Shown: positions 1 through 10,652, numbered from the stretch's first letter. The stretch: 64,000 nucleotides of DNA from Aradus depressus (GCA_963662175.1 OY759223.1:5923549-5987548), one strand, 5' to 3'. Notes: generated by a model from the sequence alone, not told the origin. Numbers and translations are program-made.

Positions 1-375
1 TGTTAGTTGCACTGGAAGTATTGTCAATGAGATGTAGACCAAAGAAAGACTTATAAGGGACGTGACATTCTGATCAGGTATTTCTTGTCCTAATTCCATT
101 CTCTTTGCTAACCTTGGACAGTTGGCATACCGCCTTAGCCACGAAGAGAGTATACTGAGAAAATCATATCACCGACAAGTAAAAAGAAAAGACAGGTCTG
201 TAGTACTTCATTCACAAATGATGAAGACTCAGAACAAGAAATTTTGGATTTGGACGTTTCAAGCAGAAGTGTGGCATCTGCATTAAAAAAAAAAAAAAAT
301 AGTAAAATTAAGTGTCACCTTTTTTAAAACCAAGAACCCCCTCCCTGACAAAAGGATAAATAGTATATGGAATGG
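1..375. other. unassigned sequence
   Basis: No recognisable gene. It contains a poly(A) run near 285-299. It directly precedes a LINE endonuclease remnant and could be a decayed upstream part of it, but no convincing reading frame was seen. Confidence 0.4.
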
Positions 376-562
376 CTCTCTAAAAATCGCTATTTGGAAC
401 GTTTATGGATACAACACAATGTTTAATGTCGGAGATTGATATGCTGTTGGAAAATGACATCATCTGTCTGAGTGAAACGTGGCTGGAGCGTGAGCCTAGC
501 ACCCTCCCGGCCTTCTTCAGCAACTATGAAAGCTCGGACGTCGCCGGATTCCTCTCCAATTA
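376..562 (+). pseudogene. LINE endonuclease-domain remnant
   Basis: Reading the plus strand gives WNVYGYNTM, then, after a frameshift, LMSEIDMLLENDIICLSETW. This is the N-terminal pattern of the APE-type endonuclease of non-LTR retrotransposons (an opening W-N-x-x-G, then a D-I-I-C-L-S-E-T-W block carrying the catalytic Glu). The frame breaks near residue 10 and stops at about 562, so it is a dead fragment. The reverse transcriptase part is not adjacent. The clade cannot be fixed from this piece alone. Confidence 0.7.
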
Positions 563-815
563 AGAGCAGTGGGGGGGAACAGTCTAATGCCCACGTCACG
601 ATTCCTCTCGGACCAAGTTGAGTGCTCTCAACCGAATGGCAGGATTCCTCTCAGTTGTGTAGGGAATAAGTAAATAATAAAGTTCAGATCACATACTTAA
701 TATAAATTGTAGGGGCGTAATAGGACGATATATCTGCCCCTCTCCTTAGTTTCTAAGCTATGAGGACAATTCAGGTTAAATAATTTTATTATATAAATAA
801 TGATAAATAATAATG

Positions 816-868
816 TGAACACTGACCTTGACACTGGGACACTGACCTTGACACTGGGACACTGAGCA
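816..868. repeat. 20-bp short tandem repeat
   Basis: About 2.5 copies of acactgaccttgacactggg in a row. Apart from this, 563-1060 shows no gene; open frames on the minus strand here (for example 697-984) have no family signature. Confidence 0.7.
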
Positions 869-1061
869 AGGGATGATATCCAGAGGGATGCGTGAGTGGT
901 GAGGAAGGGGTGGTGACGGAAAGTAAACAAGTTAAAGTAAACAAGATCATAGGTGAGAGGAAACCTGCCATGGGCTAAACGCAATCAAAACCAATCATAG
1001 AGCAATCGTGGAGGTCGGAGAGGAATCGTGCATCTCCCGAAAGCTCAATAGTATTTATATA

Positions 1062-1583
1062 CTAGCAGTAATACCCGGCGTTGCCCGGGGAACTTTGACT
1101 TTTCTCCCAATATCTCCTATAAGGCTATTCAGTTCCTCGACAGTACATTCATGATGTTATAATTTTTAATTATTCATACGGAATAAGGCTTATAGTCCTT
1201 CAACTGTAGTAACGCTAGCTTTGGAGCTAAAACTAATTTATTCAAAAAGATTTCTCATTAATCGTTGCAATGGTTTTCGAGTTACAAAGATTGCGTGAGT
1301 GGATGCTGGGATGGACCAGGGGTTGATTAAAAAAATAGACCTTAACCTTCCGGTAGATAAAACTTATCTATTCAAAAAGATTCCTCATTAATCATTGCAG
1401 TAGTTTTTGAGTTTCAAAGATTGCGTGGGTGGATGCTAGGATGGAACAGATATTGAGGTACTAATACGCCTATAACCTTCCACAGACGATGTCGAACAAA
1501 TTTTTAAAAAAATTAATCAATGCATGAAGCCGTTCGTGAGTTATAGCGGTACAACGCAGACATTTTCAGCTTTATATATATGA
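1062..1583 (-). mobile_element. Non-autonomous Helitron
   Basis: Read on the minus strand, the element begins TCATATATATAAAGCTG and ends with a GC-rich hairpin (CCCGGGCAACGCCGGG), a short spacer and the terminal CTAG, followed by T. The base before the 5' TC is A. This is the canonical Helitron structure (5'-TC, 3' hairpin 10-12 nt before CTRR, insertion between A and T, no target duplication). It has no coding capacity. An inverted relative lies at 6310-6830. Confidence 0.85.
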
Positions 1584-1715
1584 TTTACTATTAAATCGTT
1601 AAAACTAAAAAAAAATCAGATTTTATTTCCTTGTTACCTTAATTGAGTTCTGTTCTCTTTGTTTCATTGCAGTCAGTAGACGATTTTTGTTTAAAAATGT
1701 AGTACTCTTTTAACT

Positions 1716-2042
1716 TCCACCAGCATGTCAAACTTGCTTTCTTTCTATTTTCCACCAGCATGTCAAACTTGCTTTCTTTCTATTTTCCACCAGAATGTCA
1801 AACTTGCTTTCTTTCTATTTTCCACCAGCATGTCAAACTTGCTTTCTTTCTATTTTCCACCAGCATGTCAAACTTGCTTTCTTTCTATTTTCCACCAGCA
1901 TGTCAAACTTGCTTTCTTTCTATTTTCCACCAGCATGTCAAACTTGCTTTCTTTCTATTTTCCACCAGCATGTCAAACTTGCTTTCTTTCTATTTTCCAC
2001 CAGCATGTCAAACTTGCTTTCTTTCTATTTTCCACCAGAATG
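1716..2042. repeat. 35-bp minisatellite
   Basis: Roughly nine copies of a 35-bp unit (core ccaccagcatgtcaaacttg followed by a T/C-rich half), nearly identical to each other. A 35-bp unit with no stop in any plus frame gives overlapping ORFs of about 120 codons in all three frames. These are repeat artefacts, not genes. High copy identity means a recent expansion. Confidence 0.95.
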
Positions 2043-2654
2043 GACTTTTCATTTATTTATTATTGTTATTTTATTACTTTATAAGTTGTTTTTTTATAAG
2101 TCTTACTGTTTATTTTCTCATTTTGTAAATATTTTTACGCTACCAATTTTCTTTTCCGTTTTTAAGCAAACCATTTTCATTTAATCTAATGTTCAATTTA
2201 CTAACAGGATCTTTGTCACCCTCAACTAGATTATTTTCTCTTGTTTTTCTTCTATTTATTTAGTTTTCTCTTTCTTTCAACAATATTTTTCTCTGTACTC
2301 TATTCTTACTTGAGTCCATTAGAGAACTTTTTATTTATTTATCTATTCATCTCTTCACATGTTTATATTTATTTCATGTATTTTTTTAAAACTATTCTTT
2401 ATTATTCCAATTTCTAGTACCATGTATTATGCCAACCTCCGTCTTTAATATACTACCTCATGTATAAAAAACAGATGTAAATAAAATAAATAATAATATC
2501 ACCGAAAAATGTCGTGCATAGCAAGACTTATAGAAAGATAATACCTAGTCATTATCTGCCGAATCTGGCAAAGGATAGGAATGGTTTAAAGGGAGGGAAT
2601 AAACTTAAATTCATTCTAAATCAGGTCTGTACTCTGGGTAATAATAAATTATGC
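2043..2654. other. A+T-rich spacer
   Basis: T-rich unique-looking sequence following the minisatellite. No gene, RNA or repeat was recognised. Confidence 0.5.
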
Positions 2655-2822
2655 CTATTTAGGTTTATTCACCTAGTAGGGGTCTTTAACGAGTACCTGA
2701 CACCGCACATACCATCCAAAGGACAACGTGCTCAAGGTTTTATACACCTCCGAGGTAAAAAAACCTAAGGGCCTCGGCCGGGTTTGCATCCCATGATCTT
2801 GAGCTCAATAGGCTAGAATTAA
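2655..2822 (-). mobile_element. tRNA-derived SINE, partial copy
   Basis: Reverse-strand match to the window's main SINE: tRNA-like head, cacgccgtccttcgga block and ggtactcgttaaagacccc block are visible, but diverged. The 3' third is missing. Confidence 0.75.
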
Positions 2823-2862
2823 ATATTTTTGCGGCCTTTTATTTTAATTTACAATGAGCGCA

Positions 2863-2996
2863 AGAGGGCACCGGTAGCTCAGTGGTATGCGTGCTTGCTT
2901 ATTATTATATTACATAGTGGCGAAAAAACGCTCTGGTAGTAGGCGATATGACCTTGTAGTCAAAGCTCGGGCATGAGTCATAATAACTAACTATAA
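2863..2996 (+). mobile_element. SINE with large internal deletion
   Basis: The tRNA-like head (ggtagctcagtggtatgcgt) is followed within about 40 bp by the SINE 3' end (gctctggtagtaggcgatat to gcatgagtcataataacta). The whole body is deleted and replaced by a short A/T stretch. Confidence 0.8.
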
Positions 2997-3115
2997 ACAG
3001 TTTATAAATCTTAGAGTCGGACATACATGTGATTGATAATAAATAAATAATAACAGTCAATAAATGAGTAATAATTGATAATAATTAATAATACTAATAA
3101 TTAAAATAGATAATT

Positions 3116-3458
3116 AGTAGCTCAGTGGTATGCGTGCTTGCCTTCTGAGCTCAAGGTCGTGGGTTCGTAGCCCGACCGAGGCCCTTAGTTTATTTTATCT
3201 GGGAGGTTAGATAAACTTAAGCACGCCGTCCTTCGGATGGGACGTTAAGCGATGGTCCCGAGCCTGTACTATGTCAGGTACTCGTTAAAGACCCCTACCC
3301 TAGATGAATAAAAATTTAGGGTAGGCAAAATTTAGGACTCCCACAGTAGAGTCGGGCTCATGTCCACCAGAGTGACGAAAGAGCGCTCTGGTAGTAGGCG
3401 ATATGACCTCGTAGTTAAAGCCCGGGCATGAGTCATAAAACCTAAACCTAAACCTAAT
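3116..3458 (+). mobile_element. tRNA-derived SINE, near full length
   Basis: Head tagctcagtggtatgcgtgc (A-box-like) and gtgggttcgtagcccgac (B-box-like, diverged from GGTTCGAAACC), then a 250-bp body with the cttcggatgggacgttaag, gtactcgttaaagacccct, gggctcatgtccaccagag and ggcgatatgacctcgtagtt blocks, and a tail of cctaaacctaaacctaa. It is transcribed from an internal pol III promoter in intact relatives. Confidence 0.9.
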
Positions 3459-3639
3459 TTTTAATTATATTTTAAATTGTAATAAATATTTTTTATTTAT
3501 TTATATTATAAATATTTTCGGGGAGTTCTGATGTCCTCAGGTCACAATGTTCGAAATATACTTAGAAAAAAATGCAAATAAATAAAGCAATTTAATAATA
3601 TGAATGAGTATATGTACAATAAAAAATTATCAAAATAAT

Positions 3640-3882
3640 GATTGATGTGGTTAGGTTAGGTTTTATGACTCATGCCCGGGCTTTAACTACGAGGTCATAT
3701 CGCCTGCTACCAGAGCGCTCTTTCGTCACTCTGGTGGACATGAGCCCGACTCTACTGTGGGAGTCCTAAATTTTGCCTACCCTAAATTTTTATTCATCTA
3801 GGGCAAGGGTCTTTAACGAGTACCTGACATCGTACAGGCTCGGGACCATCGCTTAACGTCCCATGCGAAGGACGGCGTGATG
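3640..3882 (-). mobile_element. SINE, 5'-truncated
   Basis: Minus-strand copy lacking the tRNA head. The tail reads ggttaggttaggttttatga on the plus strand. It stops abruptly at the cacgccgtcctt block near 3880. Confidence 0.85.
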
Positions 3883-4043
3883 ATTGATATAAGGTTAACA
3901 AAAAATGGCAAATTAGGTCATCACAAGAGATAAATATATTTAATTTCATCAATGAACAGGACAGAAATAACATGAACTCTAAATTAATTATCAAATTGAC
4001 GAATGTGATAAACAATGTCGAGTGATATATGAGCCAGTAAAAA

Positions 4044-4198
4044 CCTTGAGCACGCCGCCCTTCGGATGGGGCATTAAGCGATGGTCCCGAGCCCTTACAA
4101 TGTCAGATACCTACTGATTAAAGCCCCAATAAAAATTTAGTATAGGAAAAATTTAGTACTCTCCTAGTAGAATCGGGCTCATGTCCACCAGAGTGACG
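4044..4198 (+). mobile_element. SINE, internal fragment
   Basis: Contains only the middle of the SINE body (from gagcacgccgcccttcggat to catgtccaccagagtgacg), diverged. Confidence 0.8.
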
Positions 4199-4256
4199 TC
4201 TGACTGATTTACTCCCAAAATTACATTTTGTCGTTATTTTAGTATGAAAATGGAGG

Positions 4257-5120
4257 GTGGTATGCGTGCTTGCCTTCTGAGCTCAAGGTCGTGGGTTCGT
4301 AACCCTACCGAGGCCCTTAGTTTATTTTATATGGGAGGTTAAATAATCTTAAGCACGCCGTCCTTCGGATGGGACGTTAAGCGATGGTCCCGAGCCTGTA
4401 CGATGTCAGGTACTCGTGAAAGACCCCTGCCCTAGGTGAATAAAAATTTAGGGTAGGCAAAATTTAGGACTCCTATAATAGACTCGGGCTCATGTCCACC
4501 AGAGTGACGAAAGAGCGCTCTTATGAAGATGGCTGATGTAGTGAGAAGTGATTATTTCGCAGGATGTCAAAAATAAGTTAGTCTGACCTCTCACAGATTT
4601 TTTATTTAAGTAAGCTAGCCGGCTTTCGAGGTTTCCCTCATCATCAGGCAGTCTGATAAAAATTTGAATAAACTAAATAATAAAAATATAAATAAATAAA
4701 AATCTACAACAAACATTAACAAGTTAAAATATCATGGATGGGGACAGACGAGTTATTCCTGTCCACCATCTGAGTCACAACTGGGAGAACGGTGTACGTG
4801 AGACAGTCTCACGTACACCGTTCTCCCAGTTGTGACTCAGATGGTGGACAGGAATAACTCGTCTGTCCCCATCCATGATATTTTAAATTGTTAATGTTTG
4901 TTGTAGATTTTTATTTATTTATAGTTTTATTATTTAGTTTATTCAAATTTTTATCAGACTGCCTGATGATGAGGGAAACCTCGAAAGCCGGCTAGCTTAC
5001 TTAAATAAAAAATCTGTGAGAGGTCAGACTAACTTATTTTTGACATCCTGCGAAAGAGCGCTCTGGTAGTGGGTGATATGACTTCGCAGTTAAAGCCCGG
5101 GCATGAGTCATAATAACTAA
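4257..5120 (+). mobile_element. SINE split by a palindromic insertion
   Basis: SINE sequence runs from about 4257 to 4521 and resumes at 5051 (cgaaagagcgctctggtag) to about 5120. The 14 bases cgaaagagcgctct occur on both sides of the insertion (4508-4521 and 5051-5064), as expected for a target site duplication. The insertion is therefore younger than this SINE copy. Confidence 0.9.
4555..5055. repeat. 501-bp near-perfect palindrome (fold-back element)
   Basis: Two ~250-bp arms are inverted copies meeting at base 4805, with a spacer of one base (ggtgtacgtgagac, a, gtctcacgtacacc). The outer ends read tttcgcaggatgtcaa and ttgacatcctgcgaaa. A further 33-36 bp on the left (4522-4554) is not palindromic. 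With the flanking 14-bp duplication, the insert spans about 4522-5050. It has no coding capacity. In the right arm, CTGATGA (4963-4969) and GAAA (4983-4986) flank a GAGG/CCTC stem, like the core of a hammerhead ribozyme, but stems I and III are not convincing. Confidence 0.9.
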
Positions 5121-5202
5121 GTATAAAAATGAGAAAAGGGTATTATTACTACTATACTAATCTCATCTAGTAGCGACACTAGACAAAATATAAAACAGAA
5201 AC

Positions 5203-5588
5203 GTCGTCGGTAAATCACCGGAAGAACTTCCCCAGCACTAATTAATCAATTAAGTTTTCGCTCTCCCTCCAAAATCAACAAACATAGTGGCTTCTGAATT
5301 CTCTTACAAAATTTTGTATCCATACATTCATTACATCGGGAGTAATTAGTGGTTTTTAGTCGAGCCCCCGTCTTTGATTCCTTCTTCCTTTCAGCAGAAA
5401 ATTAATAGGTGCCGTCCTTACGTCGTTTTGAATTTAAATATAAAATTTCATGTCGATATATTCATTACATTGGCAGTTATTGGAGATTTTGATTAAGTTC
5501 AACCTTCTCTTCGGCCGATTGAGGGGAAAATTAATAGTTTTTTTTCTTTATTTTGGTTTGAATTCACATATAAAATTTTTTATTATGC
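5203..5588 (+). repeat. Family B dispersed repeat, partial
   Basis: Family B is a ~565-bp dispersed repeat whose one end reads gtcggtgaatcaccgac then acttccccagcacgaatt, and whose other end reads accgattacataacttcccc then tatac. Internal blocks include ataaaatttcgtgtcgat and cattacatcgggagttat. This copy has the gtcggtaaatcaccg end and the internal blocks, with the far end missing. No coding potential; class unknown. Confidence 0.8.
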
Positions 5589-5751
5589 GTTCGGCGAGGA
5601 GTTGGCAAGGTCTTCCGTTGACTTGACACTGGTGAGTAACATTTTGGCGTCTTCTCGATGTTTTGACTCCCACTGTTCTATTTTAAATTGTATTTTGGTG
5701 TCAAATCAAATTTAGCTGCATTGACCTCAAGCAAATTTCTCAATCCAGAAG

Positions 5752-5763
5752 GTTATATATATA

Positions 5764-5804
<41 letters not shown>

Positions 5805-5860
5805 ATATATATATATAATATTATATATCCATTATATATTTATTTATAATATATGCCTAC
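5752..5860. repeat. AT dinucleotide microsatellite
   Basis: Long (AT)n / (TA)n runs interrupted by aatatt and gtgtat steps. Confidence 0.95.
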
Positions 5861-5929
5861 TAATCGAGAGGTAAGACACGTCTTGAATTTGTAGAGGAGG
5901 AAAAGCGGTAAAATATGTAGCTTATTTCA

Positions 5930-6305
5930 AATAAATCGTGCTGGAGAAGTGCATTGTTAATGATTCACCGATTTATTTATTACTATCCAGCTATATAGGG
6001 GTAGTTATGTAATCGGTTACAAATTCTGATCAAATTTGATGATTTACGACCCCCCTGTGAACACGATAACTCCCCAAAAAAAATGAATGTATTGACACAA
6101 AATTTTATACCTCTATCCAAAACCCGTAGAAGTCACACCTATTTATTTTCAGCCAAATTGTCCATAGGGAAGAGGAGGATTAGGGACGATAATAACTGCC
6201 TATGAAACATCGACACAAAATTAGCATGATGATTCTGAAGAATCTATAAAGTCAACTATTGATTTTTATCGAAACGGTCGATTTATTTTGAAGGCAGAGC
6301 AAATA
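5930..6305 (-). repeat. Family B repeat, rearranged
   Basis: Carries both the ctggagaagtgcattgttaa end and the tataggggtagttatgtaat end next to each other (around 5940-6020), followed by internal blocks (aacacgataactcccc, attgacacaaaattttatac). The arrangement suggests two copies abutting end to end, or a rearranged one. Confidence 0.7.
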
Positions 6306-6309
6306 CTAA

Positions 6310-6830
6310 GTTATATAAAGCTGAAAATGTCTGTGCGTTGTACCGCTATAACTCACCAACGGCTTCATGGATTTGATTAATTTTTTTTTTAATTTGTTCG
6401 TCATCGTCTGTGGAAGGTTATAGGCGTATTAGTACCTCAATATCTGGTCCATCCCAGCATCCACCCACGCAATCTTTGTAACTCAAAAACCACTGCAATG
6501 ATTAATGAGGAATCTTTTTGAATAGATAAGTTTTATCTACGGGAAGGTTAAGGTCTATTTTTTAATCAACCCCTGGTCCATCCCAGCATCCACTCACGCA
6601 ATATTTGTAACTCGAAAACCAATGCAACGATTAATGAGAAATCTTTTTGAATAAATTAGTTTTAGCTCCAATGCTAGCGTTACTACAGTTGAAGGACTAT
6701 AAGCCTTATTCCGTATGAATAATTAAAAATTATAACATCATGAATGTACTGTCGAGGAACTGAATAGCCTTATAGGAGATATTGGGAGAAAAGTCAAAGT
6801 TCCCCGGGCAACGCCGGGTATTACTGCTAG
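6310..6830 (+). mobile_element. Non-autonomous Helitron, inverted relative of 1062-1583
   Basis: About 520 bp matching 1062-1583 in the opposite orientation. The 3' end is CCCGGGCAACGCCGGG (hairpin), tattactg, then CTAG at 6827-6830, followed by T. The 5' end starts near tatataaagctgaaaatgtc but the TC is degraded. The pair forms a long inverted repeat 4.7 kb apart. Confidence 0.85.
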
Positions 6831-6868
6831 TTTATTATATATATATATAACATATATATAATATATGT

Positions 6869-6902
<34 letters not shown>

Positions 6903-6915
6903 TTATTATATATAA
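6831..6915. repeat. AT microsatellite
   Basis: Runs of (AT)n directly after the Helitron 3' end. Confidence 0.9.
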
Positions 6916-6928
6916 TAAATAGTAAAGT

Positions 6929-7552
6929 TCAGCTAATCCGGACTAGATGGGACCGGACCCCGTCCGGATCTCTGAAAGTCCGGATTAAACAGAATTGCAG
7001 TAAAATGCACATTATAAATATTTTAGCGACTTTTTTTTCTCATAAATACACCTTTTCCTTCAGTTTAATTTTATTTTCAATACTACATAACGTATATGTA
7101 TGTAGATCTAAGTTTTCCATCTACGAATTGAGATAGGGTTAACAAAACAAAACATTTTTGTGACTAAAACTCAAAATGTATTTATTGTACAGTACAGTAC
7201 TACTGTTTAAAACAAACCATCGGTAAATTAATCTTATAGTATAAAAATTAAGATTTTAAAAAACGAAATATGTAAACGTTAAATTCTGAACAGGACTATA
7301 AAATAAAACAATGTACAGTACGTAATGAAAACAAGAATAATATTTTTAGACTCACTGAAAAAAGTCCGTAATATTTTTTTTTCTTTAAAGAAGACCGACG
7401 TCGTTTTGCCGTACGATCTTGTAGGCGCCTCAAGGTCAGTAGTCAAACCCTCTCTTTGAAATATTTTCGTACTTACCGCTCGCTAAATTAAATTTTTAGT
7501 TTACTAATTCTTAATTAGTTTTTTTTAAAAATCCCGTCCGGATAATCAGTGT
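6929..7552. mobile_element. Possible pogo-like MITE
   Basis: The left end contains cagctaatccggac and the right end, in reverse, cactgattatccggacggga, forming diverged terminal inverted repeats about 620 bp apart. ATCCGGAC-type termini are typical of pogo/Tigger elements. No transposase was seen. The exact ends and target duplication could not be set. Confidence 0.45.
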
Positions 7553-7557
7553 CATAA

Positions 7558-7605
7558 TAGTTATAAATATATACATATATGTATATATTTATAACTATTC
7601 ATAAT
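7558..7605. repeat. A/T palindrome
   Basis: ttataaatatatacatatat is followed by its own reverse complement, giving a perfect A/T hairpin. Confidence 0.8.
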
Positions 7606-7955
7606 TATATATATGTATGTCTCATTTTAATTCACACTGACACTTGATAGAGAGGTACAATCAATTATTATTTTCATAAATTACTGTCTATTGTTCTCCT
7701 TTCTCTAATCGATACTTCTGTATTATAGAGAGTGACTGAACAATTAACAATTCTATTTAATTATGGCTTATATACAAACAGGATAAGGAAAGAGTCATTG
7801 GCGCTATTATCATAATGATGTTACTTCCCCAACCACCAGGTATAGACCAAGTTATTTAATCGGTCAAAAACTTGTTGATTCAAAAAAAAAAAAGTTGAAT
7901 TTTTACCAGAATTTCATGTTTTTCAACTTCCTGATACCAAATGAGAAAAAAAAAT
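7606..7955. other. unassigned sequence
   Basis: No gene recognised. Contains a poly(A) run at about 7881-7892. Confidence 0.4.
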
Positions 7956-7957
7956 CG

Positions 7958-8036
7958 ACAGTAAATCGATGGTTATGTACTTCCCCAGCACGAATTATTC
8001 GATTAAGTTTTCGCTCTCCCGTCAAAACCGGTGAGG
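7958..8036 (+). repeat. Family B fragment
   Basis: Only the terminal block is kept: acttccccagcacgaattat with the following cgctctcccgtcaaaacc. Confidence 0.75.
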
Positions 8037-8159
8037 TAAAGATCAGAGGGACAGGATCTGAGGACGTTCTGCTGGATATGGGATTTAAATTGGAACATTT
8101 GGAAGATATAGGAAGGCTTTTGGGAAGATATACGGTATAAAAAAAATACACACATTAAA

Positions 8160-8760
8160 ATGATTAAATTATTAATATTAAAAAAATTAATTATATTTAT
8201 TTTTCTATAAAAAGCAAATTTCTTTTAAAACAAATGAGTAAAAAAACAAAACACGGCCATCAGCTGTTTTCTTTTAATGTGTGTAGAGACGGGTCGAGGC
8301 CTGGGTTGAATGGCGACGGTCTGAGTGAACATGTCGGGTGGTGTTTAGGCTTATGTTGTAATGAACTGAATAGAAGTGAATTGACGGTGAAATTGATCCG
8401 CAAAGAAGGTACTGTTGTTTGTTTATATGTACAGGATATATGCCCAGAAATATATATCTTAAATTTTAAGAAATGGCCAAAATATAAAACAAAGAAAGAT
8501 TGAATTAGTGTTAAGAATTTAGTTTTTAAGATTTTTCTTTCTGAAAACCTTTGGATTAGATTTAATATTATTTAAAATTATTAAAAATGGAATCTCTTTA
8601 GAAATCCAAATGAAAAGTTTGTTAATTGAATTTGTTTTTTAAATATAGGTGCACTTTCTTCAAAATTGCACGTCTTGGACTTTGGATATTTTTTTAGGGT
8701 CCTTTTTGAAAAATTACTGTAGAAATCAAAATTTAGTAAAATAAAAGAGATAACATTTCT
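8160..8760 (+). repeat. Family E repeat (intact reference copy)
   Basis: This ~600-bp stretch matches 29200-29349 plus 29955-30600, where the same sequence is split by a hAT-type MITE. Shared blocks include aacaaatgagtaaaaaaaca, cacggccatcagctg, gatccgcaaagaaggtactg and ctacaggaaatgtggtaatt. The 89-codon ORF inside (8234-8503) resembles no protein family I know and is probably not a gene. Confidence 0.75.
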
Positions 8761-9450
8761 ACAGGAAATGTGGTAATTTATTGTTTTGTTTTAATTATTA
8801 TTCGTTATTATTAATTTTACTTATTTTTTTTGATTTATTTTAACTGTACATATATATTTTCTTAATTTACCACAATAGTTTGATAGAGGAAGGAGCCTAG
8901 GAAACATTGTCGACGAAAGGATGTGAAGAGCCATTTTAGGTCGGTATAAGAACTAGTACCTAATAGAGGAGTGTCTGGGGAGCCCGAAGATAATCTTAGA
9001 AAGGAATTCATGACTCGCTTTATAAGTAAAACGTAACCAAATGAAAAACAAACGATTAGTATTCAGTTTTACGAAATGGGTGCGGCCAAGTTTACAGAAT
9101 AGTTAAGATACCTAGATGAGTACATGAGACGTACTAACTAGGTTGAGACCTTGACGTTATGTTGCAAGAAAATAAACAGTTGCATTGAGGAAGTATGTAC
9201 ACAGGTTGCAGAACTCGACTCCACAACACTGGCAACATTCCATAGTTCTTATCATCTAGTATGGAGAAAGTGTAGTAATATTCTTCATTATCGTAAATGG
9301 AAATTATATAGCTTCTATTTGAGGTCGGATCATTGAAAGGTTTCATAGATTAATAGTCGCAGTAACCAAATTAAGTGCAATTTTTTGCATATTTCATAAA
9401 TATACATAGGTACGAGTATTACGTCCTCAGCTGTAGAATATACAACAAAA
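8761..9450. other. unassigned sequence
   Basis: No gene or known repeat recognised. Short ORFs on both strands around 9134-9346 overlap each other and show no domain. Confidence 0.4.
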
Positions 9451-9677
9451 GGTTAGGTTTTGTGATTCATGCCCGGAGTTAAATTACGAGGTCATATCGC
9501 CTACGACCAGAGCGCTCTTTCGTCACTCTGGTGGACATGAGCCCGACCCTACTGCGGGAGTCCTAAATTTTGCCTAGGGTAGGGGTCTTTAACGAGTGTC
9601 TGACATCGTACAGGCTCGGGACCATTGCTTAACGTCCCATCCGAAGGACGGCGTGCTTAAGTTTATTTTACCTCCCA
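9451..9677 (-). mobile_element. SINE, 5'-truncated
   Basis: Minus-strand copy with the tail at 9451 (aggttaggtttt) and body blocks to cctccca; the tRNA head is absent. Confidence 0.85.
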
Positions 9678-9689
9678 GTATAGAACAAA

Positions 9690-9848
9690 ATTCTGTGTGT
9701 GTGTGCGTCTGTGAACACGATAACTCCCGATAGAATGACTATATCGACACGAAATTTTATATATAAATTCAAAGTCCTCTAAGGACCACACCAATCGATA
9801 TTCATCCAAATTGAAGGACGGGATAAAGGGGGGGGGGGGGGGGGGATT
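9690..9848 (-). repeat. Family B fragment ending in a poly(G) tract
   Basis: Blocks gtgaacacgataactccc and atatcgacacgaaattttat identify family B. It ends in a run of about 18 G. Poly(G) tracts recur at the same place in other family B copies (15415-15430). Confidence 0.75.
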
Positions 9849-9849
9849 T

Positions 9850-10480
9850 CAGAGGTCATACTTTTACATGTGTAACATCATGTGTGTATGTATGGCGAGC
9901 TATTGATAGACAACATTGAACTAACTGCATTCCTGTAAAAAATAACTGAATGCAGTTCGGATAAAAATCCCCACCCCGTCACCCCCTCCCCCTTGAAAAC
10001 GTTGCACATTTAACTGATAAAGAGATCTGACTGCATTCATTATGATTTATATTTATCTCTTCAGTATCATTATTGCTGACCATGATAATTGGTGATATAT
10101 AAATAATAGATTATTTAGTTTCAATTTGCAATTTTCAACTTACTTGAGACGTTTCTTATCTTTAATATTTACTAATTATTTTTTCATATTTTAATTTTTT
10201 TTTTCCAACATTGAGGGGGCTTCCACTGGCTACGCCCAAGGACGCTCATATTAATTTTCTGATTGATTAACAAAAAACCGATACAAGGTCGGAAGACGGG
10301 ATCAGGGAGAATATCAGATCCTCGCAAGTACTGGGTGGATGACCTTAGTTTAACGATAACGAACACGCTAACCCAGCCTCGGATTAATGGATTTTGATAA
10401 AATTAACAAATGTGTGTGGACTTGTGGTGGACTAATATTTATTAATCTGTTATTTTTCATATTGCTACTTAAATATAGTT
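9850..10480. other. unassigned intergenic sequence
   Basis: No gene recognised. It holds a small inverted pair, aactgcattc and gaatgcagtt, around 9934-9957. Confidence 0.4.
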
Positions 10481-10519
10481 TTATTTATTATATGACCATA
10501 ATGTTTTATTTATTGTATA

Positions 10520-10652
10520 AGCATATTTTATTTCCACAATTTTTATTCACATTCTACACCACAGTTCTATATGTGTTCCTTATTCAGGTTACCACTTGTT
10601 CCTAACTGCAGATGACAAAAAACTGCTAAAAATGGCAGCCAAAAATCCAATG
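10520..10652 (+). repeat. Family G repeat
   Basis: Matches 52195-52330: shared blocks include accacagttctatat, caggttaccacttgtt and ctaactgcag, then gctaaaaatg. Two copies in the window; class unknown. Confidence 0.65.

Noticed and set aside
1716..2042. CRISPR array
   Set aside because: Units are contiguous 35-bp repeats without unique spacers, in a eukaryotic context.
1725..2184. Three overlapping ~120-residue repeat proteins
   Set aside because: All are frames of the 35-bp minisatellite.
3117..3195. tRNA gene
   Set aside because: The tRNA-like sequence has D-arm and T-arm features, but it is the head of a ~345-bp SINE present in many copies; acceptor ends do not pair and an SINE body follows.
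8234..8503. 89-residue ORF as a gene
   Set aside because: Lies in a repeat (family E) whose second copy at 29200-30600 does not keep the frame.
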